A DNA stretch of 64,000 nt. Source: Actinomycetes bacterium (GTDB taxonomy: Bacteria; Actinomycetota; Actinomycetes; Actinomycetales; Dermabacteraceae). This document shows positions 17,609-26,078 of this stretch, piece after piece. Location of the stretch: the NCBI GenBank assembly GCA_023389045.1, contig JAEWEZ010000014.1, positions 20,457-84,456 of the forward strand, in the 5' to 3' direction. Made by a program: the position numbers and the translations under genes. The stretch's first letter is position 1; every line of letters begins with the position of its first letter. The notes under the pieces were generated by a model. The model was not told the DNA's origin, searched no databases, and saw nothing but the letters and a program-made list of their open reading frames with translations.

Positions 17609-18598
17609 ATGTCGGCCATCGACCAGCAGCACGCCGCCGCTGCGCCCACCGCACGCTCTGCGGTGCGGCGCGGCGGTGGCCGCGTCCACGAGCCCGGCAC
17701 CGTCGCCCTCCGTGGCGTGCGTGCCCTCCCGCTCTACGGCGCACTCGCCCCCTACTTCTTCCTATTCGCCGTCTTCAGCGCGATGCCGATCGTGTTCACG
17801 ATGTTCCTGGCCTTCACCAACTGGCGAGGCATCGGGGATATCGACGTGATCGGCCTGGAAAACTTCAGCTACCTGATCACGGACAAGCTGTTCTGGAAGT
17901 CCTTCGCGAACACCCTGATCCTGTGGGTGATGTCCACGATCCCGTGCCTCACCCTCGCCACCATCGTGGCGCTGATGCTGAACTCCACGGTGCGTTTCTC
18001 CACCACCTACCGCGTGGCCTACCTCGTCCCGAACATCACCTCGCTGGTGGCGATGGGTATCCTCTTCGGCTCGATCTTCTCCTCGAACTTCGGCATCGCC
18101 AATGCCCTGCTGAACGTGGTCGGGCTGGACTCGGTGCGCTGGCTGCAAAGCGAATGGGGCATCAAGGTTGCGATTGCCTCGCTGACCACCTGGAGCTTCG
18201 TCGGCTACAACGCGCTGATCATCCTGGCGGGTCTGCAGTCGATCGACAAACAGGTCTATGAGGCCGCACAGATCGACGGTGCCGGCCCAGTGCGCACCTT
18301 CTTCTCGATCACCCTGCCGATGCTGCGACCGATCGTCCTGTTCATCACGATCATGTCTACGATCGGCTCCCTGCAGAGCTTCACCGAATCGCAGGTGCTG
18401 ACCTCCTCGCAGGGCGGTAGCGCCGCCAATGCCGGCGGTGTGGGCAACTCCGGTCTGACCATGGTTCTGTACTTCTACTCGGTGGCCTTCCAGGAGAACC
18501 GTTACGGCTACGGCGCCACGATCGCCTGGGGCGTGATGATCTTCGTGATCCTCTTCTCGATCATCAACTGGGCACTGGTGAGGGAGCGCAAGTCATGA
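17609..18598 (+). CDS. ABC sugar transporter permease (MalF class)
   Basis: 329 aa inner-membrane permease with six predicted helices. The EAA loop that contacts the ATPase reads YEAAQIDGAGPVRTFFSITLP (about 215-235). A charged, variable N-terminus of about 40 residues precedes the first helix. It starts 2 nt after the binding-protein stop and overlaps the next permease by 4 nt, so the three are co-translated. Confidence 0.92.
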   Translation: MSAIDQQHAAAAPTARSAVRRGGGRVHEPGTVALRGVRALPLYGALAPYFFLFAVFSAMPIVFTMFLAFTNWRGIGDIDVIGLENFSYLITDKLFWKSFANTLILWVMSTIPCLTLATIVALMLNSTVRFSTTYRVAYLVPNITSLVAMGILFGSIFSSNFGIANALLNVVGLDSVRWLQSEWGIKVAIASLTTWSFVGYNALIILAGLQSIDKQVYEAAQIDGAGPVRTFFSITLPMLRPIVLFITIMSTIGSLQSFTESQVLTSSQGGSAANAGGVGNSGLTMVLYFYSVAFQENRYGYGATIAWGVMIFVILFSIINWALVRERKS

Positions 18599-19521
18599 GT
18601 ACTCACGCGATCACCCCCCGCGAGAACCCCGAGGCCACCACAGGCCGACACACGGGAACGCAGCCGAAGGCATCGACGGGCGAACGCCGACGCAAGCCGT
18701 GGCATCGTCGGATCCCCTCCGTGCTTCGCCACCTGCTCCTCATCATCGGTGCGCTGATCTCGGCTTTCCCGTTCTACTGGATGTTCATCCTGTCCACCCA
18801 TCGATCCGCTGCGATCTACGAGTTCCCGCCGCCGCTGCTGCCCGGCGACCGCTTCATGGAGAACTTCTCCACCGTGATGAACACGGTCAATGTGTTCGCC
18901 GCGATGGGGAACACCGTGTTCGTGGCCACCAGCGTCATGGTGCTGGTGCTGCTGATCGACTCGCTGGCCGCCTTCGCTTTTGCCAAGTACTCCTTCCCCG
19001 GCAAAAACGTGCTGTTCGTGGTGGTCATGGCCACCTTCATGCTCCCGGCGCAGCTCGCGACGATCCCGCAGTTCCTGCTGATGACCAAGATCGGCTGGGT
19101 GGGGCAGTTGCAGGCCGTGATCGTGCCGGGTCTGGCCGGGGCCTTCGGTATTTTCTGGCTGCGTCAGTACTTCCGTAATTCAGTGGCCACCGAGCTGCTG
19201 GAGGCGGCCACCCTGGACGGCTGCGGCTTCTTCCGCCAGTACTGGCATGTGGCGCTCCCCTCGGCGCGTCCGGCCCTGGCCTTCCTGGGCATCTTCACCT
19301 TCATTGGCTCGTGGAACGACTTCATGTGGCCCTTGATCGTGCTGAACAACCCCGACCGCCTGACCCTCCAGGTGGTGCTCTCGCAGCTGCAAACTGCCCA
19401 CGGCACCGACTACGGCATGCTCATGATGAGCGCGCTGATCGCGGTGGTGCCGCTGCTGATCGTCTTCGCGATCGGGGCGAAGCAGTTCATCGCGGGTATT
19501 ACCGACGGTGCACTGAAGTGA
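18595..19521 (+). CDS. ABC sugar transporter permease (MalG class)
   Basis: 308 aa with six hydrophobic helices and the EAA loop ELLEAATLDGCGFFRQYWHV (about 200-220). It begins inside the stop of the first permease (ATGA overlap) and should pair with it as the heterodimeric channel. It ends 116 nt before a strong hairpin that probably terminates the operon. Confidence 0.92.
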   Translation: MSTHAITPRENPEATTGRHTGTQPKASTGERRRKPWHRRIPSVLRHLLLIIGALISAFPFYWMFILSTHRSAAIYEFPPPLLPGDRFMENFSTVMNTVNVFAAMGNTVFVATSVMVLVLLIDSLAAFAFAKYSFPGKNVLFVVVMATFMLPAQLATIPQFLLMTKIGWVGQLQAVIVPGLAGAFGIFWLRQYFRNSVATELLEAATLDGCGFFRQYWHVALPSARPALAFLGIFTFIGSWNDFMWPLIVLNNPDRLTLQVVLSQLQTAHGTDYGMLMMSALIAVVPLLIVFAIGAKQFIAGITDGALK

Positions 19522-19858
19522 GCCGTCACCGGCGTTGAGCAGGGGCCGACGGGGCTGGGCTGCGGGTCAATCCCCCGCGGGTCAACCCCGCAGGCTGCGC
19601 TGTATTCCGAGCCGCTTCCGGCTGCTCCTTGAGTGCGGGGCCGACGGGGAGAATCCACGCGATCTCCCCGTCGGCCCTGATCGGTTCCCGACGCGTTTGC
19701 GGGCGTCATCACCGGTCGGTCTCTCATGCCGCCGACGTAACCCGGGCGTGGTCACCCCGTCGGCCCCACCAGCACCAACCCACGCCCCGCATACCCGCCG
19801 TACGATCGAAGGACGTTCGCAGCGATGCGGCCCGAGCCGCGGGAAGGACACCCACGCC
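19522..19858. other. Intergenic region between permease and GH31 gene
   Basis: No gene seen. It holds the terminator hairpin at 19638-19677 and several copies of the recurring GGCCGACGGGG/CCCCGTCGGCC sequence (19542, 19638, 19755). TACGAT at 19801 is a weak -10 candidate for the GH31 gene. Confidence 0.6.
19638..19677 (+). terminator. Hairpin terminator after the ABC operon
   Basis: A perfect 15-bp inverted repeat (19638-19652 with 19663-19677) with a 10-nt loop. There is no T-run, as is common in GC-rich actinobacteria. It is built from two opposed copies of the GGCCGACGGGG motif. Confidence 0.65.
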
Positions 19859-22396
19859 ATGACCCCCTCCCCTCACACTCCGAACAGCCCCGACGCGCCT
19901 CAGAGCCCTGGCGCCCCAGATGGCTCCACCGCGCCATCGAACCCCACCGAACACAGCCCCGCACACGACCCCGCCCTGCTCACCGGCGAGCGCTACCGCA
20001 TCACCCCCATCACCCCGCGTCTGGTGCGCCTGGAGTGGTCCCCGAACGGCACCTTTGAGGATCGCCCCTCCGTCTTTGCCACGAACCGCGAACTACACGA
20101 TCACACCGCCCACGCAAGCCGCACCCCGAACGGCACCATCCGCCTCGAAACCGCCCACTACCTGCTCGAATACGATGGCGCACCCTTCAGCGCGAACGGG
20201 CTGAGCCTCAGCGTGAAAGGCGGCGTCTCCAACTACCACTCAGTGTGGCGGTACGGGCAAGACCTGTCCCTCCCCGCGCATCGGCGTGCCCGCGCCACCG
20301 GCGCCCCGCACCGCCCGCTCGACGGGAACCTGGGCGGCGCCACCCGCACCCTCGATGAAGCCGATGGCCCGGTGGACCTCGACCCGGGCGTGAACAGCGT
20401 CGTCGGCTATGCCGTGATCGACGATTCGGGTTCGATGGTGCTCACCGCCAATGGGCACCTGCAGGCTCGTCGCACTGAGGCCGATGCCCTTGACCTGTAT
20501 GTTTTCGCGGCCGGGCACGACCACATCGCGGCCGTGCAGGACCTCTTCGCACTCTCTGGCCCGCAGCCGCTGCTGCCGCGCTTCGCCCTCGGCACCTGGT
20601 GGTCACGCTACCACCGCTACAGCGCCGAGGAGTACCTCGCGCTGATGGACCGTTTCGCGAGCGAAGGGGTGCCGCTCTCCGTGGCGGTACTCGATATGGA
20701 CTGGCATCTGACCGAGGTCGATCCGCAGTTCGGCTCCGGCTGGACCGGCTACACGTGGAACCGCGAGCTGTTCCCTGACCCGGCCGGATTCCAGCGGGAA
20801 CTGCATAATCGCGGCCTTGCCGTGACCCTCAACGTGCATCCGGCCGATGGGGTGCGGGCCTTCGAGGAGGCCTACCCTGCGGTGATGGAGGCGATGGGCC
20901 GCCCCGCCGATGGCACCCCCGCCGCCTTCGACGTCACCGACCCCGACTTTATGCAGGCCTACCTGCAGGTTCTACACCGAGGGCTGGAAGAGCAAGGCAC
21001 CGATTTTTGGTGGATCGACTGGCAGTCCGGCCCGTATTCAGCGCAGCCCGGGAGGGATCCGCTGTGGGTGCTGAACCATGAGCACAGCGAGGATATGCGC
21101 CGCCGCGGCGAGCGCCCCCTGATCCTCTCGCGGTATGCCGGACCCGGCTCGCACCGCTACCCCGTCGGATTCTCCGGCGATACCCACATCACCTGGGACT
21201 CCCTCGCCTTCCAGCCGCGGATGACGGCCGCCGCCGCGAACATCGGCTACGGCTGGTGGAGCCACGACATCGGCGGACATATGGGCGGCGTCTGGGATCC
21301 CGAACTGGCCACCCGCTGGGTGCAGTTCGGCGTGTTCTCCCCGATCCTGCGCCTGCACTCCTCGAACTCGCGTTTCGCCGGGAAGGAACCGTGGCGTTTC
21401 CCGGAGCCGGCGCGGTCGGTTATGGTGCGTTTCCTGCGGCTGCGGCACCGTCTGCTCCCCTACCTGCACGCCATGAACCGTCGCGCGCATAAAGACGCCC
21501 GCTGCCTCGTCGAACCCACCTACTTCACCGACCCGCACCCCACCGCCTACCAGTACCTCGACCAGTACATGTTCGGCTCGGAGCTGCTGGTCGCGCCGAT
21601 CGTCGCTCCCGCCGATCCGGTCACCGGCCGCGGTGCCGTCTGCGTGCGTCTCCCGGCGGGACGCTGGGTGGATGTGGCGACCGGCATCGCCTACCGGGGC
21701 GACCAGGTACTCCAGATGCATCGCGGCATCGACTCCATCCCGGTGCTCCTGCGCGAGGGCGGTTTCCTTCCTCTCGTGGCCGACGGGGCCCCGCTCGATG
21801 CGCGCGAGGCTCAGCCGCCGCTCGAGCTGTGCGTGGCCGGTGGTGCCTCCGGCACCTTCACCCTGGAGGAAGAGGTCGAGGACGGTCACTGGATCGCCAC
21901 CCGCTTTGCCCTCGACGCCGAGGGCGGGGCACTCCGGATCGACCTTCCCGCCGGGCGCGGAGAACAGCGTGACCGCTGGGAGGTGACGCTCCTCGGCTTC
22001 GGTTCTGAAGCCGCTGAGCAGCTCACCTGCTCGGGGGCGCGGATCCTGCAGGTGGTGCAGGAGGCGGGGCACACGCGGGTGAGTCTCCGGGCCGACGGGC
22101 CCGCGGCTGACCCGACCGTTGCCGCGTCGATCGTGCTGCAGGGCTCGGGGCTCGCCTCCACCGGTCCGGGGGATGTGCGCGGGCAGATCCAGGAGCTTCT
22201 GGAGCACTCCCGCATCGGATACACCCTGAAGGATCAGCTGCACGATCTGCTCGAGCGTGAGGGTGTGGCGGCGCTCGCCTCCCTCTCCGCATTGGGCACG
22301 ACGCCCGACCTGCAGTTCCCGCAAAAGGGTGAGCACCTTCGGCCGTCGTCGGTGCTCATCGCGGCTCTGACGGAGTTGCTGCTCGCGGGGCACTGA
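19859..22396 (+). CDS. Glycoside hydrolase family 31 (alpha-glucosidase/alpha-xylosidase type)
   Basis: 845 aa. The N-terminal beta-domain (about 35-200) is followed by the catalytic barrel (about 220-560). Motifs are LGTWWSRYHRYSAEEY, VLDMDWHL, GTDFWWIDWQSG (catalytic nucleophile Asp) and FSGDTHITWDSL (acid/base region). GYGWWSHDIGGHMGG is characteristic of the DUF5110-bearing GH31 group. It cleaves terminal alpha-glucosyl or alpha-xylosyl units. No signal peptide, so it acts inside the cell on imported sugar. The ATG at 19859 is assumed; a Pro/Ser-rich leader of about 30 residues may make a later start possible. It probably belongs with the glycan locus but has its own promoter. Confidence 0.88.
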   Translation: MTPSPHTPNSPDAPQSPGAPDGSTAPSNPTEHSPAHDPALLTGERYRITPITPRLVRLEWSPNGTFEDRPSVFATNRELHDHTAHASRTPNGTIRLETAHYLLEYDGAPFSANGLSLSVKGGVSNYHSVWRYGQDLSLPAHRRARATGAPHRPLDGNLGGATRTLDEADGPVDLDPGVNSVVGYAVIDDSGSMVLTANGHLQARRTEADALDLYVFAAGHDHIAAVQDLFALSGPQPLLPRFALGTWWSRYHRYSAEEYLALMDRFASEGVPLSVAVLDMDWHLTEVDPQFGSGWTGYTWNRELFPDPAGFQRELHNRGLAVTLNVHPADGVRAFEEAYPAVMEAMGRPADGTPAAFDVTDPDFMQAYLQVLHRGLEEQGTDFWWIDWQSGPYSAQPGRDPLWVLNHEHSEDMRRRGERPLILSRYAGPGSHRYPVGFSGDTHITWDSLAFQPRMTAAAANIGYGWWSHDIGGHMGGVWDPELATRWVQFGVFSPILRLHSSNSRFAGKEPWRFPEPARSVMVRFLRLRHRLLPYLHAMNRRAHKDARCLVEPTYFTDPHPTAYQYLDQYMFGSELLVAPIVAPADPVTGRGAVCVRLPAGRWVDVATGIAYRGDQVLQMHRGIDSIPVLLREGGFLPLVADGAPLDAREAQPPLELCVAGGASGTFTLEEEVEDGHWIATRFALDAEGGALRIDLPAGRGEQRDRWEVTLLGFGSEAAEQLTCSGARILQVVQEAGHTRVSLRADGPAADPTVAASIVLQGSGLASTGPGDVRGQIQELLEHSRIGYTLKDQLHDLLEREGVAALASLSALGTTPDLQFPQKGEHLRPSSVLIAALTELLLAGH

Positions 22397-22516
22397 GCGT
22401 GGTCGAGCCATCGTGCCCTGCGACATGGGGATGGGCAGGGCGTCAGTGGGTGCGATGTGCCGGGCTGGGCTGGTTCCAAGGGTGAGCGGAATTCACGGCC
22501 ACCCGTGTACAGCGGT

Positions 22517-23080
22517 TTACCGCGCGGCCTCCACGAGTTCCTTCGGTGTGACCCCGCGCAAGGCGTCCGCCGGATACACGTGACGCTTCCCATCGACCGT
22601 GACCACGAGCTGCGGCGGTTTCATCCCTTTGCGGTGCCGCACCTTCACCGCGTCCCAGGTATGGAGGGTATGAGGGCTGCCGGTGGTGCCCGTAACCCCC
22701 GCGATCTGCGCCTGCGAGGAGCCGCCGCTCATGGGCGGTGCGACAAGCCCGGACAGCCCAGTCGGGCCGATTGAGAAGACCGGCGCGTCGGGACCGGAGG
22801 GCAGGTCGTGCCAGGACTGTGCACGGCGGCGCATTCGCCGCGGCAACCACAGCCCGAGCAGCCACACCTGCACCACCAGGACCACCAGTAAAAGGACGAG
22901 CCCATACGGCTCATCCCGCAGAAGAATGCCGTAGACCCCCAGCTCCACGATGGCGAGGAAACCCAGCACCTGAATGATGGTGGCCTGGGAGCGAGCCTCC
23001 TCCACCGCCTCACGCAGGGCACGCGCATCCAGGGTCACGGGCGTGTCCCCGGAGGCTGCTGCGGATGGTCGGCTGCTCAT
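22517..23080 (-). CDS. Small two-helix membrane protein of unknown function
   Basis: 187 aa. Residues about 30-75 form two membrane helices separated by LLRDEPYG, followed by a basic RRMRRR segment and a soluble C-terminal part with RKGMKPPQLVVTVDGKRHVYPADALRGVTPKELVEA, which looks like a small beta-rich domain. The ATG at 23080 is preferred; the longer reading adds an Arg/His-rich leader of no family type. I do not recognise the family. It is divergent from the NYN gene. Confidence 0.7.
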   Translation of the reverse strand: MSSRPSAAASGDTPVTLDARALREAVEEARSQATIIQVLGFLAIVELGVYGILLRDEPYGLVLLLVVLVVQVWLLGLWLPRRMRRRAQSWHDLPSGPDAPVFSIGPTGLSGLVAPPMSGGSSQAQIAGVTGTTGSPHTLHTWDAVKVRHRKGMKPPQLVVTVDGKRHVYPADALRGVTPKELVEAAR

Positions 23081-23186
23081 GGTGGCAGGGTATGCGGCCG
23101 AGGAGAATGCTCGCGCCCGACGATGGTCGATGCGCCGATGACGAGAGTGCACAGCCGAGGAGAGTGCACGGCGGTAGGCTCGGAGT

Positions 23187-23735
23187 ATGAGTGATCAGAT
23201 GACCTATCTGCTGGTCGATGGCGAGAACATCGACGCCACCCTGGGCGGTTCGGTGCTTGGTCGCCGCCCGCACCCCGAGGAGCGGCCCCGCTGGGGCAAG
23301 CTGCTGGAGCATGTGGGGACTGCCTGGTCTCAGCCGGTGTCTGGCCTGTTCTTCCTGGCCGTGGAGGATTCGCTGCCGGTGAGCTTCGTGCAGGCGCTGA
23401 CGGCCCTGGGCTACCGTCCGATCCCGCTGCGCGGCGAGGGCAAGGTGGTGGACATCGCCATCCAGCGCACCGCCGAGGCCTTGTGTGAACGCGATGCCGA
23501 CGTGCTGCTGGCCAGCCACGATGCTGATTTCGCCCCGCAGATGCGGGCGCTCACGCAAACGCCGGGGCGGCGTGTGGGCCTGGTTGGTTTCCGCGAGTTC
23601 TTCGGTGGGGAGCTGCGGACTGTACCCGGGGTTGAGGTGTTCGACCTCGAATACGACGTGGAAGCCTTCACGAGCCCGCTTCCGCGCATCCGCATCATCG
23701 ACATCGACGAGTTCAACCCGCTCGACTTCCTCTGA
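23187..23735 (+). CDS. NYN-domain protein (LabA/DUF88-like putative RNase)
   Basis: 182 aa. The start TYLLVDGENIDATLGGS carries the first conserved Asp of the PIN-like NYN fold. VVDIAIQRTAEAL and DADVLLASHDADFAP supply the other acidic residues of the metal site. VGLVGFREFFGGEL follows. NYN proteins are putative Mg-dependent RNA nucleases. It is a single gene; two hairpins follow its stop. Confidence 0.85.
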   Translation: MSDQMTYLLVDGENIDATLGGSVLGRRPHPEERPRWGKLLEHVGTAWSQPVSGLFFLAVEDSLPVSFVQALTALGYRPIPLRGEGKVVDIAIQRTAEALCERDADVLLASHDADFAPQMRALTQTPGRRVGLVGFREFFGGELRTVPGVEVFDLEYDVEAFTSPLPRIRIIDIDEFNPLDFL

Positions 23736-23745
23736 TCTATGCGTG

Positions 23746-23780
23746 CGCGGGCCCGCAGTCGCCTCGGCTACGGGCCCGCG
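23746..23780. terminator. GC-rich hairpin downstream of the NYN gene
   Basis: A perfect 10-bp stem, CGCGGGCCCG with CGGGCCCGCG, around a 15-nt loop, 10 nt after the stop codon. No T-run. Confidence 0.5.
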
Positions 23781-23788
23781 TGATGAAA

Positions 23789-23851
23789 GGGGACGCAGGT
23801 GGTCGTTGCTGTGCATAGTGCACGCGACCGACCGCTGGCGTCCCCTTTTTT
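23789..23851 (+). terminator. Long imperfect hairpin with T6 tract
   Basis: Arms GGGGACGC (23789) and GCGTCCCC (23838) close a 57-nt stem-loop whose apex GTGCA-TAG-TGCAC also pairs. TTTTTT follows directly at 23846. The plus strand reads as a rho-independent terminator. The AAA on the left makes it partly bidirectional, so it could serve both the NYN gene and leftward transcripts. The long stem also resembles small mobile hairpin elements. 23852-23999 shows nothing. Confidence 0.6.
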
Positions 23852-24002
23852 CTCGGATGCCCGAAGGACGGCAAACAAAGCCGCAGGTTTCAGCCCGCTC
23901 AACCCCAGGCCTGCCCGGCCAAGTCCCCAACCGACACAGCAGAACCGATGAGGCCACCCCCTCAGACCATCGCGATGGCCACCCCACCCCGGATATGCGA
24001 AA

Positions 24003-24032
24003 AGCCCCTCCGGTCTGCTGACCAGAGGGGCT
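24003..24032 (-). terminator. Terminator of tRNA-Leu
   Basis: On the minus strand AGCCCCTC pairs with GAGGGGCT, with an inner GGTC/GACC stem, and is followed by TTTT. It lies 11 nt beyond the 3' end of the tRNA. Confidence 0.75.
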
Positions 24033-24042
24033 CTGCTATGCG

Positions 24043-24126
24043 TGCGCGAGGGGGGAGTTGAACCCCCACGCCCTTTCGGGCACACGGACCTGAACCGTGC
24101 GCGTCTGCCTATTCCGCCACTCGCGC
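24043..24126 (-). tRNA. tRNA-Leu (CAG)
   Basis: 84 nt cloverleaf on the minus strand. The acceptor GCGCGAG pairs with CTCGCGC with discriminator A. The anticodon loop TTCAGGT gives CAG. A long variable arm (GCCCGAAAGGGC) and T-loop GTTCAACTC are present. CCA is not encoded. Class II architecture with this anticodon makes leucine secure. Confidence 0.95.
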
Positions 24127-24761
24127 GCAACCTCCGCCACCGGGGCTCATACGTCCGCCGATATCGAAGGCTTGTACAGCCTACCGCCTCCCTACCGTCA
24201 CACCCAAACCGAATCCATGCGAGCTACAGCACACCCTGCTGCTGTGCTTGCTTCACATCGCCTCTGCTCCTGCATGTCTGCTCCCGCATGTCTGCTCCTG
24301 CTAGGGCGAAAAATTTGCCTGCGGTGAGGGTGGTGGGGCCGGGAATGCGTGGAAACTACTCTTTCGTACAAAGGTGGTTCTGACCCAGGCCGGGAATGCG
24401 TCGAAGCTTCTCTTTCGTACAGCGGTGGTCCTCACCCAGGCCACGGATCACCACATGCGCCGAAGCATCGCTTACCGGTGCAGTTTGCATGTGGACCTAC
24501 TGGGCGTCCGTATTCACCACCACCCCTCACTTACCCGTAGCTACACGGAGTTCACCCTCGGGCCCCCAAGTGCTCACCTATAGCCCTTAACCTGGAGTCG
24601 GCTTCGGCTACCGGTCCTCGACGAGATCGGCAGCTGGCCCCACCTGGTCCGGCCTCGCCGGGTTCAACCTCACCTGGTCCGGTCTTGGCTAGTTCGACCT
24701 GCTTTGGTCATCCCCGGTTCTCGTCTCATGCAGGCAGTGTGTGTTTTGCGAACGCGGATAA
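24127..24761. repeat. Degenerate intergenic stretch with three families of short tandem repeats
   Basis: No credible gene. It contains about 14-bp units CTGCTCC(T/C)GCATGT near 24262-24300, and two copies plus a decayed third of a 51-bp unit starting at 24337, 24388 and 24439 (shared GGCC..GGAATGCGT, TCTTTCGTACA). It also contains a 30-bp unit with CACCTGGTCCGG at 24641 and 24671. One frame of the 51-bp unit reads 17-residue repeats of the type ECVE..LSY.GG..PG, but no start signal supports a peptide. It looks like eroded sequence beside a broken surface-protein gene. Confidence 0.6.
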
Positions 24762-25440
24762 GACCACGAAGCGTGCGAGCTGTCGAATCTGAATGAGGTG
24801 CAGTTTGCTTTCACCGATGCCTCGGCATCGCGGGAAGAGGCTTCCCTGTGGTCGGGGGAGATCGTGAACTACACCGAGTGGGTGCATCTTGCGGTGGTGG
24901 GTGATCCTTCCACGGGTATCGCCACCCTGTATGTGGATGGGGTGCCCATGCTGCGCAACGCCGGTGGCGTGTCGGGCCTCGCGCATGATGCGGGTCTGCC
25001 GTGGCTCATGGGCGCGGGTACCTATGGTGGCGTGCGTGATTCCGGTTTCGTGGGCTGTATCGGGGAGACCCGGGTGGTGGATCGTGCGATTGGTCCGGAG
25101 GAGTGGCTGACCGCGCGCGCCCCCCCAGGATGCGCCTGAGAACCCCGAGCAGCCGGCACCTGAGCAGCCGGAGCAGCCGGAGAAACCGGAAAATCCGGGT
25201 GCTCCGGAAAAGCCTGAGCAGCCCAAGGATCCGAAGGATCCCGGTCAGCCCGGTTCCCCCGGGAGTGGTTCTGATGCGGGTACCCCTGGAGAGAAGGGGC
25301 CCGACGGGGCAGCATCTGATGATCCTCTGGCACGGACCGGCACGATGGCTCTTCCCGTGGGCCTGGCTGCCGCTGCGCTGGTCGTGAGCGGAGCGGTCAT
25401 GCTTGTGCTGCGCCGCCGTCGCACCGTGCACCGCGGCTAG
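24762..25440 (+). pseudogene. Remnant of LamG-domain, LPXTG-anchored surface protein
   Basis: The frame open from 24762 encodes the C-terminal part of a LamG/concanavalin-like domain (YTEWVHLAVVGDPSTGIATLY, IGETRVVDRA) but has no signal peptide or plausible start. At a run of seven C (25120-25126) the frame shifts by one base. Beyond it the other frame continues with a Pro/Glu-rich wall spacer (PEQPEQPEKPENPG), then LARTG, a hydrophobic helix and RRRR, a sortase signal ending at 25440. Removing one C rejoins both parts. The gene has lost its N-terminal part and is frameshifted, so it is non-functional as read. Confidence 0.82.
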
Positions 25441-25510
25441 TGCCGGCCCGGAGCCCCAGCTGCCGCAGCGGCTGGGGCTCCGGCACACAGCACGCGACCC
25501 CCGCAGCAAC

Positions 25511-25547
25511 ACGCGACCCCCGCACCGTGACGGTGCGGGGGTCGCGT
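25511..25547 (-). terminator. Terminator of the rpsF-ssb-rpsR-rplI operon
   Basis: A perfect 17-bp stem (25511-25527 with 25531-25547) and a 3-nt loop, 38 nt beyond the rplI stop. A second copy of its left arm start, CACGCGACCCCCGCA, lies at 25491. A smaller CCCCAGC/GCTGGGG hairpin at about 25454-25477 follows the pseudogene. Confidence 0.65.
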
Positions 25548-25585
25548 ATCAGGTGGCGATCCGAGGATCACCGGAGGTCTTCGCC

Positions 25586-26056
25586 TCAGGCCTTCTGGGA
25601 GCCCTTGGCGGCGACAACCTGGATCAGCAGGTTCGCGAAGACGTCATCGTGCAGACGCACGGTGGCCTTGTGCTCGCCCAGCGCCTTGATGGCGGCGGGG
25701 AACTCCACGGCGCGACGGTCGATCTGCTTCTCGAAGGTCTTGGCAACGCCCTCGGCCACCTCGGTGGAGGTGACAGCGCCGAACAGGCGGCCGTTCTCCC
25801 CGGCGCGCTCGGCGATGACGATCGGCTTGGACTCGAGGGTCGCCTTCAGCGCCTGTGCCTCTTCGAGGCTCTCGATCGCACGCTTGCCGCGGGCGGCACG
25901 CATCTGGTCGAGCTGGCGCTGGCCGCCCTTGGTCCACGGGGTCGCGAGACCGCGGGGCAGCAGGTAGTTGCGGGCGTAGCCGTCCTTGACTTCGACGACG
26001 TCGCCGGCGGCACCGAGACGAGAAACCTCATGGGTGAGGATGAGCTTGGTGGTCAT
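25586..26056 (-). CDS. rplI: 50S ribosomal protein bL9
   Basis: 156 aa. The N-terminal domain carries the L9 signature G..GDVVEVKDGYARNYLLPRGLA. A long central helix and the C-terminal rRNA-binding domain follow. L9 bridges the L1-stalk base of one ribosome toward neighbours and supports frame maintenance. It is the last gene of the S6 operon, 22 nt after rpsR, and is followed by a strong hairpin. Confidence 0.98.
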   Translation of the reverse strand: MTTKLILTHEVSRLGAAGDVVEVKDGYARNYLLPRGLATPWTKGGQRQLDQMRAARGKRAIESLEEAQALKATLESKPIVIAERAGENGRLFGAVTSTEVAEGVAKTFEKQIDRRAVEFPAAIKALGEHKATVRLHDDVFANLLIQVVAAKGSQKA

Positions 26057-26078
26057 GGTGACTGGTTCCCTTCCTCGC

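Noticed and set aside
23737..24048. Present-day integrated element at tRNA-Leu
   Set aside because: No integrase, phage or plasmid gene lies between or beside the 13-bp repeats; kept only as a possible scar.
24337..24490. Possible CRISPR array
   Set aside because: Only two good copies exist, the repeats abut without spacers, and no cas gene is nearby.
24349..24540. Short repeat peptide encoded by the 51-bp units
   Set aside because: No start context and the third unit has decayed; treated as non-coding repeat.
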